Source: JAQGMJ01 sp036498945
Lineage (GTDB): Bacteria > Pseudomonadota > Gammaproteobacteria > Burkholderiales > JAEUOS01
NCBI GenBank assembly: GCA_036498945.1
Contig: DASYEQ010000020.1
Span: 1 to 64,000 of the forward strand
Direction of reading: 5' to 3'
DNA: 64,000 bases
The notes beneath the pieces are model-generated. The model was not told the origin of the DNA and ran no database searches. It worked only from the letters and a program-made list of their open reading frames with translations. Of this stretch, positions 51,322 through 60,482 are shown one piece after another; positions within the stretch are counted from its first letter, which is position 1, and each line of letters starts with the position of its first letter. The position numbers were made by a program, and so were the translations under genes.

Positions 51322-52842
51322 TTAGTCCGGCGTCAGGAGCGACACGCCCAGGCGCGCGCGGCGGATCAGCCACGGGCTGGGGCGGTAGCGCGGGTCGCCG
51401 GTGAGACTGTTGATGTTGCGCAGGATGTCGAGGATTTTGCGCGCGCCGAGCGCGTCGCCGAAGGCCAGCGGGCCCTTTGGATAGGAGAGCCCGAGCGTGA
51501 CGGCGAGATCCAGGTCGGCGGGCGAGCACACGCGCTGCTGTGCGATGTCGCAGCCGATGTTGACGATCATCGCCAGGATGCGCTGGGCGACGAAGCCGGC
51601 GGAGTCGCGGATCATCGTCGTCGGCACGCCGTCGGCGGAAAAGAGGCCGTGGGCGGCGGCGCGGAATTCGGCGCGGGTGACGGGCGTGCTCATCACCGTG
51701 CGGCGCTTGAGCAGCGGCAGCAGGGTGTCGAGCGCGACGCTGCGCGTGGGGTCCACCCCCTCATCCAGTGCCGCGTTGGTGGCGTCCGTCCCCAACGGCG
51801 TCAGCACGATCAGCGCGTCGCCGGTGGGTACGGTGCCGTACTCGGTTGCCACCCCCAGTTGCGCCAGCAGGTCGGTGGCAATCGCGTGGCCCTCGGGGCA
51901 GGCCTTGCTCACCCACACCGGAATGTCGGGCCTGGCGGGCGCGGGTGGATCGGGAAAGACTTCCTGCTTGCCGTCGGCGTGGTTGTAGAAGCCGCGCCCG
52001 GTCTTGCGGCCCAGGAGGCCCGCGTCCTTGCGCTGCTGGCCGATCACCGAGGGCTTGTACTTCGGCTCTTCGTAATACTGGTGGTAGATCGACTCCATCA
52101 CCGGGTGCGAGACGTCCATGCCGGTCAGGTCGAGCAACTCCAGCGGGCCGAGGCGAAAGCCGGCGGCATCGGTCATGATGCGGTCGACCTGGTGGAACTC
52201 CGCCACGCCTTCGCCGAGAATGCGCAGCGCCTCGGTACCGTAGCCGCGCCCGGCGTGGTTGACGATGAAGCCGGGCGTGTCCTGCGCCGATACCGCGGTG
52301 TGGCCCATGCGTTTGGCCAGCACCGTGAGCGCGTCGCACACCGCCGGGTTGGTGCGCGTGCCCGCCACCACTTCGACGATGCGCATCAGCGGCACCGGGT
52401 TGAAGAAGTGGTAACCGGCAACGCGCTCGGGGCGCTTGCAGGCGGCGGCAATCGATGTCACCGACAGCGAAGAGGTATTGGTGGCGAGGATCGCGTCCTC
52501 GCGCGTGATCGCTTCCAGCTTCTGGAAGAACTCCTTTTTCACGCTCAGGTTTTCGACGATGGCTTCGACCACCAGGTCGCACGGCGCCAGTTCCTCCGCC
52601 TTCGCCGCCACCCTCAGGCGGCCGTTGGCACCTGTTACTTGCTCGGCCGTCAGTTTGCCCTTTTCGCCCAGCTTGGCGAGCATGGCGGAAATATAGTCTT
52701 TCGCCTTTTGCGCGGCGCCTTCCATCGCGTCGTAGAGCAGCACCTGGGCGCCCCCTTGCACGGCGATTTGCGCGATGCCGCGGCCCATGGCGCCGGTGCC
52801 GGCCACGCCGATGGTGAGCGAATCCTTCTGGAAGTCTTTCAT
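51322..52842 (-). CDS. 3-hydroxyacyl-CoA dehydrogenase with duplicated C-terminal domain (PaaH-like)
   Basis: NAD-dependent oxidation of 3-hydroxyacyl-CoA. 506 aa from the ATG at 52842; the upstream extension is unlikely. Rossmann loop IGVAGTGAMGRGIAQIAVQG, catalytic His in AGYHFFNPVPLMRIVEVV and Glu in that helix, then two 3HCDH C-terminal domains (DTPGFIVNHAGRGYGTEALR and DSAGFVAQRILAMIVNIGCD). The two-domain 500 aa form is typical of PaaH 3-hydroxyadipyl-CoA dehydrogenases, agreeing with the adjacent thiolase. Confidence 0.92.
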   Translation of the reverse strand: MKDFQKDSLTIGVAGTGAMGRGIAQIAVQGGAQVLLYDAMEGAAQKAKDYISAMLAKLGEKGKLTAEQVTGANGRLRVAAKAEELAPCDLVVEAIVENLSVKKEFFQKLEAITREDAILATNTSSLSVTSIAAACKRPERVAGYHFFNPVPLMRIVEVVAGTRTNPAVCDALTVLAKRMGHTAVSAQDTPGFIVNHAGRGYGTEALRILGEGVAEFHQVDRIMTDAAGFRLGPLELLDLTGMDVSHPVMESIYHQYYEEPKYKPSVIGQQRKDAGLLGRKTGRGFYNHADGKQEVFPDPPAPARPDIPVWVSKACPEGHAIATDLLAQLGVATEYGTVPTGDALIVLTPLGTDATNAALDEGVDPTRSVALDTLLPLLKRRTVMSTPVTRAEFRAAAHGLFSADGVPTTMIRDSAGFVAQRILAMIVNIGCDIAQQRVCSPADLDLAVTLGLSYPKGPLAFGDALGARKILDILRNINSLTGDPRYRPSPWLIRRARLGVSLLTPD

Positions 52843-53009
52843 TTGTCTCGGGGGGAGTGCGCGCCTGGAGGCGCCGTGCCGGATGGCGGAGGGGAGGCAA
52901 ATGTTATCACTAGTATTCCGGGCGAAATACTCGGAAAATCCGCCTGCGGAAGAGGGTGTTCCACCCACCGGAATCAGGCCGGCGGCACCATCAGGAAGAG
53001 AGGAAGACC

Positions 53010-53768
53010 ATGAGCATCAGGGGACAAGTGGCGTGGGTGACGGGCGGGGGCAGCGGCATCGGCCTGGCCGGCGCGACCGAGCTGGCGAAGGCAGGCTGCA
53101 AGGTGATCATTTCCGGGCGCGACGCGGCCAGGCTGGAAGCCGCCGCCAGGCACGCAAGCGCCCATGGTGAGGTGAGCGCGCTGCCGCTGGACGTGGCCGA
53201 CCGCGGGGCGGTGAAGGCTGCGGCGGAAAAACTGCTCTCCACACACGGTGTCGTCGACATCCTGGTCAACAGCGCCGGCACCAACCTGCCCAAGCGTTTC
53301 TGGAAAGAGACCGATGCCGAGACCTTCGACAAGGTATTCGCCATCAACCTCAACGGCGCCAGCTACACCATGCTGGCGACGCTACAGGCGATGCGCGCCA
53401 AGGGCGCGGGCACGGTGATCAACATCGCTTCCTTCGTCGGCTGGTACCCCGGCTATCTCACCGGCCCTGCCTATATCGCCAGCAAGGCCGCGCTGATTGC
53501 GCTTACGCACTCGTTCAACATCGAGGAATGCGTGGCGGGATTGCGTGCCACCGTGATCTGCCCGGGCGAAGTCGCCACGCCCATCCTGGAAAAGCGGCCG
53601 GTGCCGCCCTCGCAGGACGAGCGCGCGCGCATGTTGCAGGAGGAAGACCTGGGTCGCACCATCCGCTTCGTCGCCGAGATGCCGGCGCGCGCCTGCATCA
53701 ACGAGCTGGTGATCAGCCCGGTGTGGAACCGCCTGTACATCGGCGGGGAGGATTTCAAGCGCAAGTAG
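53010..53768 (+). CDS. short-chain dehydrogenase/reductase
   Basis: 252 aa from the ATG at 53010, with AGAGGAAGA upstream. Classical SDR: TGGGSGIGLA cofactor loop, NSAGTN, Ser in NIASFVGW and YIASKAAL (Tyr-X3-Lys), with PGEVATP after it. Divergent from the 3-hydroxyacyl-CoA dehydrogenase; substrate unknown. Confidence 0.92.
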   Translation: MSIRGQVAWVTGGGSGIGLAGATELAKAGCKVIISGRDAARLEAAARHASAHGEVSALPLDVADRGAVKAAAEKLLSTHGVVDILVNSAGTNLPKRFWKETDAETFDKVFAINLNGASYTMLATLQAMRAKGAGTVINIASFVGWYPGYLTGPAYIASKAALIALTHSFNIEECVAGLRATVICPGEVATPILEKRPVPPSQDERARMLQEEDLGRTIRFVAEMPARACINELVISPVWNRLYIGGEDFKRK

Positions 53769-53780
53769 CAACCGGTAACG

Positions 53781-53873
53781 TGTCATTCCCGCGAAAGCGG
53801 GAATCCAGGCACTGGTTCAAGCGTGAATGCTGGCCAGAAGAGGTGTGGATTCCCGCTTTCGCGGGAATGACGC
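53781..53873. repeat. inverted pair of REP-like hairpins, SDR/metE
   Basis: GTCATTCCCGC-GAAA-GCGGGAATCCA near 53782 and its reverse complement at 53846-53872, each an 8 bp hairpin (ATTCCCGC/GCGGGAAT). Together they form a larger inverted repeat between convergent genes. The SRFRGND-coding pattern is a very common proteobacterial intergenic repeat. Confidence 0.85.
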
Positions 53874-53896
53874 GAGGAGAGTTGGGGCCGCCGGCG

Positions 53897-56182
53897 TCAC
53901 GCTGCGGCCTGGCCTCGGAAGTGCTTCTCCCGCACGATCCTTGCGGCCTCCACCATGTTCGCCAGCGCCGCATCGACTTCCGACCAGATGCGCGTCTTCA
54001 ACCCGCAGTCCGGATTCACCCAAAGCCGCTCGACCGGCACCACCGCGGCGGCCTTGTCGAGCAGGCGCACCATCGCCTCCACCGTCGGGATGCGCGGCGA
54101 GTGGATGTCGTAGACGCCGGGGCCGATGTCGTTCGGGTACTTGAAGGTGCCGAAGCCGTCCAGCAGCTCCATGTCCGAGCGCGAGGTTTCGATGGTGATC
54201 ACGTCCGCATCCAGAGCGGCGATGGCCGGGAAGATGTCGTTGAACTCGGCGTAGCACATGTGGGTGTGGATCTGCGTTTCGTCGCGCACCCCGGCGGCGG
54301 CGATGCGAAAGGCGTGCACCGCCCACTCCAGGTAAGCCGGCCAGTCGCGCTTTTTCAGCGGCAGGCCTTCGCGCAGCGCCGGCTCGTCGATCTGCACCAT
54401 GCGCACGCCGGCCTTTTCCAGGTCGGTGACTTCATCGCGCAGGGCCAGCGCGATCTGCAGGGCGGTGGCGGCACGCGGCTGGTCGTCGCGCACGAATGAC
54501 CATTGCAGCATGGTGATGGGGCCGGTGAGCATGCCCTTCATCGTCTTCGCCGTCAGGCTTTGCGCGTAGGCGGTCCAGTCCACCGTCATCGGCTCGGGGC
54601 GGTAGACATCGCCATAGATGATCGGCGGCTTGACGCAGCGCGAACCGTAGCTTTGCACCCAGCCGTTGGCGGTGAAGGTATAGCCGAACAGTTGCTCGCC
54701 GAAGTATTCGACCATGTCGTTGCGCTCGGCCTCGCCGTGCACCAGCACGTCCAGCCCGTATTCTTCCTGCTTTTCCACCGCCAGCCTGATCTGGCCGCGC
54801 ATGCCTTCGAGATAGGCGAGGTGGCCGATCTCGTGGCGCTTGTAGGCGGCGCGCAGGCGCCGGATTTCGCCGGTCTGCGGGAAGGAGCCGATGGTGGTGG
54901 TGGGGAAGGGCGGCAGCTTGAGAATCGCGTGCTGCGTGGCGATGCGCGCCGGGAAGGCGCTGGCCCGCTGCGCCATCTGCACGGTAACTTCGGCCTGGCG
55001 CTGCTGCACTACTTCGTTGACCACGCGGCGCGACCGGCGGCGCGCGGCGAGAGCGGCATCGGCGGCTTCCAGTTGCGCATGCACGGCGGCTTCGCCTTCG
55101 TTGATAGCGCGCCCCAGCACTTCCAGCTCCGCGATCTTCTCGTCGGCGAAGGCGAGCCAGTCGCGGATTTCGGGATCAAGCGCGGTCTCATGCGCCAGCG
55201 AGATCGGCGCGTGCAGCAGGGAACAGGAAGTTGCCAGCCACAGGCGTTCGCCCAGCACCTCTTGCAGCGGCCGCAGCACCGCCAAGGTATGGCGCAAGTC
55301 GGTGCGCCAGATGTTGCGGCCGTCGATCACCCCGGCCGACAGCACCCACTTGAGCGGCAGGTGACGCAGCCACACCGCGAGCTGCTGCGGCGCGCGCACC
55401 AGGTCCAGGTGCACGCCTTGCACCGGCAGGCGCGCCACGCGCTCGGCATGGTCGGCGGCGCTGTCGAAGTAGGTCGCCAGGAGCAGATGGGGGGCGTCGG
55501 CGGTGAGGATGGCGTAGGCGGTGTCGAAGGCGTCCAGCCATTGCGTCTCCAGTTCCAGGCACAGCACCGGCTCGTCAATCTGCACCCATTCCACGCCCAG
55601 TGCCTTCAGGCGGCGCAACAGGCGCGCATAGGCTCGCGCCAGGGCCGGCAGCAGGCTGAGGCGGTCGAAACCCGCCTGGTGGGTCTTGGAGAGCCGCAGG
55701 AAGGTAACCGGGCCGATCAGCACCGGCTTTACCGGCCGGCCCGCCGCCTGCGCCTCCGTGATGGCCTCGACATAGGCATCGAAGGGGCCGTCGAAGCGGC
55801 TTTGCGCGTCCAGTTCGGGCACCAGGTAATGGTAGTTGGTATCGAACCACTTGGTCATTTCCAGCGCCGGCTGAGCGGCGTCGCCGCGGGCGTAGGCGAA
55901 GTAGTCGGCCAGCGTCGGGCGGGCGGCATCGCGGCCGAAGCGGCGCGGCGCGCAGCCGAACAGCACCGCGTGATCCAGCATCAGGTCGTAGAAGGCGAAA
56001 TCCCCGGCCGTCACCATCGACAGTTGCCGCGCCTGGCGGCTGTGGTTGGCCGCGCGCAGGTCGCGGCCGGTGCCGCGCAGGAACGGTTCGTCCGCCTCGC
56101 CGCGCCAGAATGCTTCGAGCGCGAACTTGAGTTCGCGGTTGGCGCCGATGCGCGGGTAGCCGAGGATATGGGTGCTTGCCAT
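53897..56182 (-). CDS. metE: cobalamin-independent methionine synthase
   Basis: Transfers methyl from 5-methyl-THF-polyglutamate to homocysteine. 761 aa from the ATG at 56182. Zinc ligands fall at the E. coli positions: His641 and Cys643 (THMCYAEF), Glu665 (TIETSRSD) and Cys726 (NPDCGLKTR). Divergent from metR, with a MetR-type site in between. Confidence 0.97.
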   Translation of the reverse strand: MASTHILGYPRIGANRELKFALEAFWRGEADEPFLRGTGRDLRAANHSRQARQLSMVTAGDFAFYDLMLDHAVLFGCAPRRFGRDAARPTLADYFAYARGDAAQPALEMTKWFDTNYHYLVPELDAQSRFDGPFDAYVEAITEAQAAGRPVKPVLIGPVTFLRLSKTHQAGFDRLSLLPALARAYARLLRRLKALGVEWVQIDEPVLCLELETQWLDAFDTAYAILTADAPHLLLATYFDSAADHAERVARLPVQGVHLDLVRAPQQLAVWLRHLPLKWVLSAGVIDGRNIWRTDLRHTLAVLRPLQEVLGERLWLATSCSLLHAPISLAHETALDPEIRDWLAFADEKIAELEVLGRAINEGEAAVHAQLEAADAALAARRRSRRVVNEVVQQRQAEVTVQMAQRASAFPARIATQHAILKLPPFPTTTIGSFPQTGEIRRLRAAYKRHEIGHLAYLEGMRGQIRLAVEKQEEYGLDVLVHGEAERNDMVEYFGEQLFGYTFTANGWVQSYGSRCVKPPIIYGDVYRPEPMTVDWTAYAQSLTAKTMKGMLTGPITMLQWSFVRDDQPRAATALQIALALRDEVTDLEKAGVRMVQIDEPALREGLPLKKRDWPAYLEWAVHAFRIAAAGVRDETQIHTHMCYAEFNDIFPAIAALDADVITIETSRSDMELLDGFGTFKYPNDIGPGVYDIHSPRIPTVEAMVRLLDKAAAVVPVERLWVNPDCGLKTRIWSEVDAALANMVEAARIVREKHFRGQAAA

Positions 56183-56266
56183 TGCGATGACTTTCCGTGA
56201 GATGCGAAAGCCTGGAGTTTCGGTGTGCGCCGGACTACAATCAAGCGAAAGTTCATCAACAGGATA

Positions 56267-56279
56267 TGAATGAAATTCA
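56267..56279. promoter_or_regulatory. MetR binding site between metE and metR
   Basis: TGAATGAAATTCA matches the MetR consensus TGAA-N5-TTCA, extended to ATGAA/TTCAT, 88 bp upstream of metE and 32 bp upstream of metR. It supports homocysteine-responsive activation of metE and autoregulation of metR. Confidence 0.8.
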
Positions 56280-56310
56280 TGTCCGGGAAAACTCCACGGG
56301 ACCCACGGCA

Positions 56311-57222
56311 ATGCTCGAATTGCGCCACCTCAAATCCCTGGCCGCGATCGCCGATACCGGCAAGCTCGCGGCCGCCGCCGGCCAGGTGCACCTGACGCAG
56401 TCCGCCCTGTCGCACCAGGTGCGCGCCATCGAGGAGCATTACGGCATTGCGCTGTTCACCCGCACCAACGCCGGCCTGCGCTTCACCGCCGCCGGCCAGC
56501 GCCTGCTGCAACTGGCGCGCGCGACGCTGGCCGAAATCGGCGAGGCCGAACGCGACCTCGAGCGGCTGAAAGGCGAGACCGCCGGCGAACTGCGCATTGC
56601 GCTGGAATGCCACACCTGCTTCGACTGGCTGATGCCGGTGATGGACGAGTTCCGCAAGCGCTGGCCGGAGGTGGAAATCGACCTCGTCGCCGGCTTTCAC
56701 AGCGACCCGGTGGAACTGCTGCACAAGGGCAAGGCCGACCTGGTGATCGGCTCCGAACGGCCGAAGGGAAAACAATACGCGGCGCTGCCCCTGTTCCGCT
56801 TCGAGATTCTGGTCGTGTTGCCGGTCGAACACCGCCTGCGCGCGCGGCGGCGGCTGGAGGCCGCCGACCTTGAAGGCGAGACCCTGATCACCTACCCGGT
56901 GCCGGAGGAGCGCATCGACCTGATCCGCCAGGTCCTCGTACCCGCCGGCCTCAAGCTCAAGCGGCGCACGGCCGAACTGACCATCGCCGTGCTGCAACTG
57001 GTGGCAAGCCGGCGCGGCATTGCCGCGCTGCCCAGCTGGGGCGTGAAGAACTACGTCGATTACGATTACGTGGTCGCCAAGCGCATCGGCGCCAAGGGGC
57101 TATGGAGCGACCTCTACGCGGTAACCGCCAAGGCCAACGTCACGCGGCCCTATATGGAAGACTTCGTCTCCATCATCCGCGCCAAGTGCCAGGCGGAACT
57201 GGACGGCATCGTATTGCTCTAG
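56311..57222 (+). CDS. metR: LysR-family regulator MetR
   Basis: Homocysteine-sensing activator of metE. 303 aa from the ATG at 56311 (MLELRHLKSLAAIADTGKLA); earlier in-frame codons lie in the operator. Winged helix AAAAGQVHLTQSALSHQVRA; effector domain GELRIALECHTCFDWLMPVM is MetR-like. The stop is only 4 nt from the livM stop on the other strand. Confidence 0.95.
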   Translation: MLELRHLKSLAAIADTGKLAAAAGQVHLTQSALSHQVRAIEEHYGIALFTRTNAGLRFTAAGQRLLQLARATLAEIGEAERDLERLKGETAGELRIALECHTCFDWLMPVMDEFRKRWPEVEIDLVAGFHSDPVELLHKGKADLVIGSERPKGKQYAALPLFRFEILVVLPVEHRLRARRRLEAADLEGETLITYPVPEERIDLIRQVLVPAGLKLKRRTAELTIAVLQLVASRRGIAALPSWGVKNYVDYDYVVAKRIGAKGLWSDLYAVTAKANVTRPYMEDFVSIIRAKCQAELDGIVLL

Positions 57223-57226
57223 CGCT

Positions 57227-58174
57227 TCAGGGCGACGGCGCCTTGCCATTGGCGCGGCGCCGCGCGAACGCCGCGATCTCGCCGACGATGCCGCGCCTGA
57301 AGGCCAGCACGCAGACCACGAAAATCGCCCCGGTGATCACGGTCACCATGGAGGCAATGCTCTCCGGCAACTCGTCCTGCAGGATGACGATGATCGCCGC
57401 GCCCACCACCGGGCCGAACGGCGTGCCCATGCCGCCGAGCAGCGTCATCAGCACCACTTCGCCCGAGGTCTGCCAGTAGGCGTCGGTCAGGGTGGCGCTG
57501 TTGAACACCAGCATTTTCAGCGCGCCGGCCAGGCCCGCCAGGGTGGCGGAAAGCACGAAGGCCATCAGCTTGTACTTGTTGACGTCGTAGCCCAGCGAGA
57601 TCGCGCGCGGCTCGTTTTCGCGGATCGCCTTGAGGATCTGGCCGAACGGCGAATGGATGGTGCGATAGATCAGCCAGAAGGCGAAGGTGAAGATCGCCAC
57701 CACCACGTAATACATGTTGTGGTCGTTCGACAGGTCCAGCCCGAACAGGGTGCCGCGCGGCACGCCCTGCAAGCCGTTTTCGCCGCCGGTGAACGGCGCC
57801 TGCAGGAAGTAGAAAAACATCATCTGCGCCAGGGCCAGGGTGATCATGGCGAAATAGATGCCCTGGCTGCGGATCGCCAGCGCGCCGAACACATAGCCCA
57901 GTAGGGCGGCAGCTCCCGTGCCGATCAGCACGCCGATGAGCGAAGGCATGCCCCAGGCCTGGATGGCATGGCCGGCCACATAGGCGGCGGTGCCGAAAAA
58001 CGCCGCGTGCCCGAAGGAGAGCAGGCCGGTGTAGCCCAGCAGCAGGTTGAAGGCGCAGGCGAACAAGGCATAGCACAGCACCTTCATCACCAGCACCGGG
58101 TAGAAGGCGAGCGGGGCGGCCAGCAGCAGGAGCAAGCCGATGGCGTAGCCGACGAGCGGAAGTTTCTTTTGCAT
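57227..58174 (-). CDS. livM: branched-chain amino-acid-type ABC permease LivM
   Basis: 315 aa inner-membrane permease, about eight to ten helices. NLLLGYTGLLSFGHAAFFGT is the LivM signature. The EAA-like loop contains ENEPRAISLGYDVNKYKL. Last gene of livGFKHM, 7 nt after livH. Ligand could be a branched-chain amino acid or an aromatic acid. Confidence 0.94.
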   Translation of the reverse strand: MQKKLPLVGYAIGLLLLLAAPLAFYPVLVMKVLCYALFACAFNLLLGYTGLLSFGHAAFFGTAAYVAGHAIQAWGMPSLIGVLIGTGAAALLGYVFGALAIRSQGIYFAMITLALAQMMFFYFLQAPFTGGENGLQGVPRGTLFGLDLSNDHNMYYVVVAIFTFAFWLIYRTIHSPFGQILKAIRENEPRAISLGYDVNKYKLMAFVLSATLAGLAGALKMLVFNSATLTDAYWQTSGEVVLMTLLGGMGTPFGPVVGAAIIVILQDELPESIASMVTVITGAIFVVCVLAFRRGIVGEIAAFARRRANGKAPSP

Positions 58175-58181
58175 CGCAGCC

Positions 58182-59069
58182 TTATTTCTCGCGGCCGAAC
58201 AGGCCGGCGGGGCGGATCAGCAGCACCACCACCATGATCATGAACACCACGGTATTGGAAGCCGGGGCGTAGAACACCTTGGTCAGGCCCTCGATCAGCC
58301 CGAGCCCGATGCCGGTGACGATGGACCCGAGGATGGAACCCATGCCGCCGATCACCACCACGGCGAACACGACGATGATGAGATTGGACCCCATCAGCGG
58401 GCTGATCTGCACGGCGGGCGCGGCCAGCACGCCGGCGAACCCGGCCAGCGCCACGCCGAAACCGTAGGTCAGCATCACCATCAACGGCACGTTGATGCCG
58501 AAGGCCTGCGTCATCTTCGGGTTTTCGGTGGCGGCGCGCAGATAGGCGCCCAGGCGCGTCTTTTCGATCACGAACCAGGTGACCAGGCAAACCACGAGGG
58601 AGGCGACGATCACCCAGCCGCGGTATTTGGGCAGGTACATGAAGCCCAGGTTGAAGGCGCCGGAGAGCTCTTCGGGAATCGAATAGGGCTGGCCGGAGAC
58701 GCCGTAGAGATAGCGGAACAGGCCTTCGAGCATCAGCGCCAGGCCGAAGGTGAGCAACAGGCCATAGAGGTGGTCCAGCTTGTAGAGCCACTGCAGCATG
58801 CCGCGCTCGATGATGATGCCGACGATGCCGACCACAGGCGGCACCAACAGCAGGCACCACCAGTAGGGGATCTGGAAATAGTTCAGCCCCATCCACGCCA
58901 GCATGGCGCCGAACATGTACAGCGCGCCGTGGGCGAAGTTGATGATGTTGAGCATGCCGAAAATCACCGCCAGGCCCAGGCTCAGCATGGCGTAGAACGA
59001 GCCGTTCACCAGGCCCAGCACCAGTTGGCCCATCAGGGCCTGCACGGGAACGCCGAAAAGTTCGGTCAT
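58182..59069 (-). CDS. livH: branched-chain amino-acid-type ABC permease LivH
   Basis: 295 aa from the ATG at 59069; an earlier in-frame start would lie in the gap after livK. The LivH signature GLAVIFGMLNIINFAHGALY is present, with AATENPKMTQAFGINVPLMV as the ATPase-contact loop. Pairs with LivM. Confidence 0.94.
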   Translation of the reverse strand: MTELFGVPVQALMGQLVLGLVNGSFYAMLSLGLAVIFGMLNIINFAHGALYMFGAMLAWMGLNYFQIPYWWCLLLVPPVVGIVGIIIERGMLQWLYKLDHLYGLLLTFGLALMLEGLFRYLYGVSGQPYSIPEELSGAFNLGFMYLPKYRGWVIVASLVVCLVTWFVIEKTRLGAYLRAATENPKMTQAFGINVPLMVMLTYGFGVALAGFAGVLAAPAVQISPLMGSNLIIVVFAVVVIGGMGSILGSIVTGIGLGLIEGLTKVFYAPASNTVVFMIMVVVLLIRPAGLFGREK

Positions 59070-59182
59070 GAAGGCAATCTTGTAACGGCGGCCGCCCCAG
59101 GCAGCCGCAGGTCTTGAATCCGGCCTCGTCACGCGCGAGGTGCGCCGTGGCGCGCCGTCACGCGGAAGGGCCGGTGCGTGGA

Positions 59183-60412
59183 TCAGGACTTCTTCTTGAT
59201 GAACGGGCAGCGCGAAGCCGACATCGGCTGCGCCGCTTCATCGGCCTTCAGCGTCGCCTTGATGTTGTAGTAGTCCCACGGCACTTTCGATTCGGAGGGC
59301 TTTTTTACCTGTACCAGGTAGAAGTCGTGCAGCATGCGGCCGTCTTCGCGGATCTTGCCGTTATGGGCGAAGAAGTCGTTGATCGGCAAGGTCTTCAGTT
59401 CCTTCATCACCGTGGCGGTGTCGTCGGTACCGGCGGCCTTCACCGCGTTGAGATAGGTAGTGACCGCCGAGTAGGTGCCGGCCTGCACCATGGTCGGCAT
59501 CTTTTTCATCTTCTCGAAGTAGCGGCGGCTCCAGGCGCGGGTCTCGTCGTTCAGGTTCCAGTAAAAGCCCTCGGTGAACTGCATGCCCTGGGTCACTTGC
59601 AGGCCCAAGGCGTGGACGTCGGTGATCTGCGTCAACAGGCCCACCAGGGTCTGGGTCTTCGGCAGGCCGAACTCGACCGCCGCCTTGATCGAATTGACGG
59701 TGTCACCGCCTGCGTTCGCCAGGCCTACCACCTTGGCCTTGGAGGCTTGCGCCTGCAGCACGAAAGAGGAGAAGTCGGAAGCGTTGAGCGGGTGCCTGAC
59801 CGAGCCCAGCACCTTGCCGCCGGCCGCCTTCACCGCGGCGGTGGTGTCCTGCTCCAGCGAGGCGCCGAAGGCGTAGTCGGCGGTGAGGAAGAACCAGGTG
59901 TCGCCGCCCGCCTTGGTCACCGCCTTGCCGGGGCCGGCCGCCAGCGCGTAGGTGTCGTAGACGTAATGCACGGTGTTGGGCGTGCAGTCCTCGTTGGTCA
60001 GGCGGGTGGAGGCGGCGCCGGTGTCGATCAGGATCTTGTTCTTCTCCGCCGTCACCTTGGCCACGGCAATCGCCACGCCGGAATTGAGCACATCGGTCAC
60101 CATGTCCACGCCCTGGGTGTCGTACCACTCGCGCACTTTCGCCGAGCCGATGTCGGCCTTGTTCTGGTGATCGGCGGAGACCATCTCGACCTTGAAGGCC
60201 GGCTTGTTCTTCGCCGTCCAGTCGGCGATGGCCATTTGCGCGGCGGTGATCGAGCCCTGGCCGCCCAGGTCGGAATAGACGCCGGAGAGGTCGGTCAGCA
60301 CGCCGATTTTCACCACGCCGCCGGAAATCTTCGGCGCGCCTTGCGACAACGCCACGCCGGCGGGCAGACAGAGGGCGGCGGCGATTGCCGCCTGCATCAG
60401 TTTGAGTTTCAT
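59183..60412 (-). CDS. livK: ABC transporter substrate-binding protein (LivK-like)
   Basis: Periplasmic receptor. 409 aa from the ATG at 60412, preceded by AAGGAGA; signal peptide cleaved near VALSQG. Peripla_BP_6 fold: ISGGVVKIGVLTDLSGVYSD, VEMVSADHQNKADIGSAKVR, and C-terminal Cys in SASRCPFIKKKS. Length and motifs resemble receptors for aromatic or carboxylic acids rather than E. coli LivK (about 370 aa). Confidence 0.93.
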   Translation of the reverse strand: MKLKLMQAAIAAALCLPAGVALSQGAPKISGGVVKIGVLTDLSGVYSDLGGQGSITAAQMAIADWTAKNKPAFKVEMVSADHQNKADIGSAKVREWYDTQGVDMVTDVLNSGVAIAVAKVTAEKNKILIDTGAASTRLTNEDCTPNTVHYVYDTYALAAGPGKAVTKAGGDTWFFLTADYAFGASLEQDTTAAVKAAGGKVLGSVRHPLNASDFSSFVLQAQASKAKVVGLANAGGDTVNSIKAAVEFGLPKTQTLVGLLTQITDVHALGLQVTQGMQFTEGFYWNLNDETRAWSRRYFEKMKKMPTMVQAGTYSAVTTYLNAVKAAGTDDTATVMKELKTLPINDFFAHNGKIREDGRMLHDFYLVQVKKPSESKVPWDYYNIKATLKADEAAQPMSASRCPFIKKKS

Positions 60413-60437
60413 CTGTGTCTCCTTCTTTGTAATAGGC

Positions 60438-60463
60438 CCCGTGAGGCCGGTTGGCCTCACGGG
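60438..60463 (-). other. strong stem-loop between livF and livK
   Basis: A perfect 11 bp stem CCCGTGAGGCC/GGCCTCACGGG with a GGTT loop, 26 nt upstream of the livK start. It probably protects or processes the livK message so the receptor is made in excess. Confidence 0.7.
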
Positions 60464-60482
60464 CCGGTTGCCTGCTCGAAAA

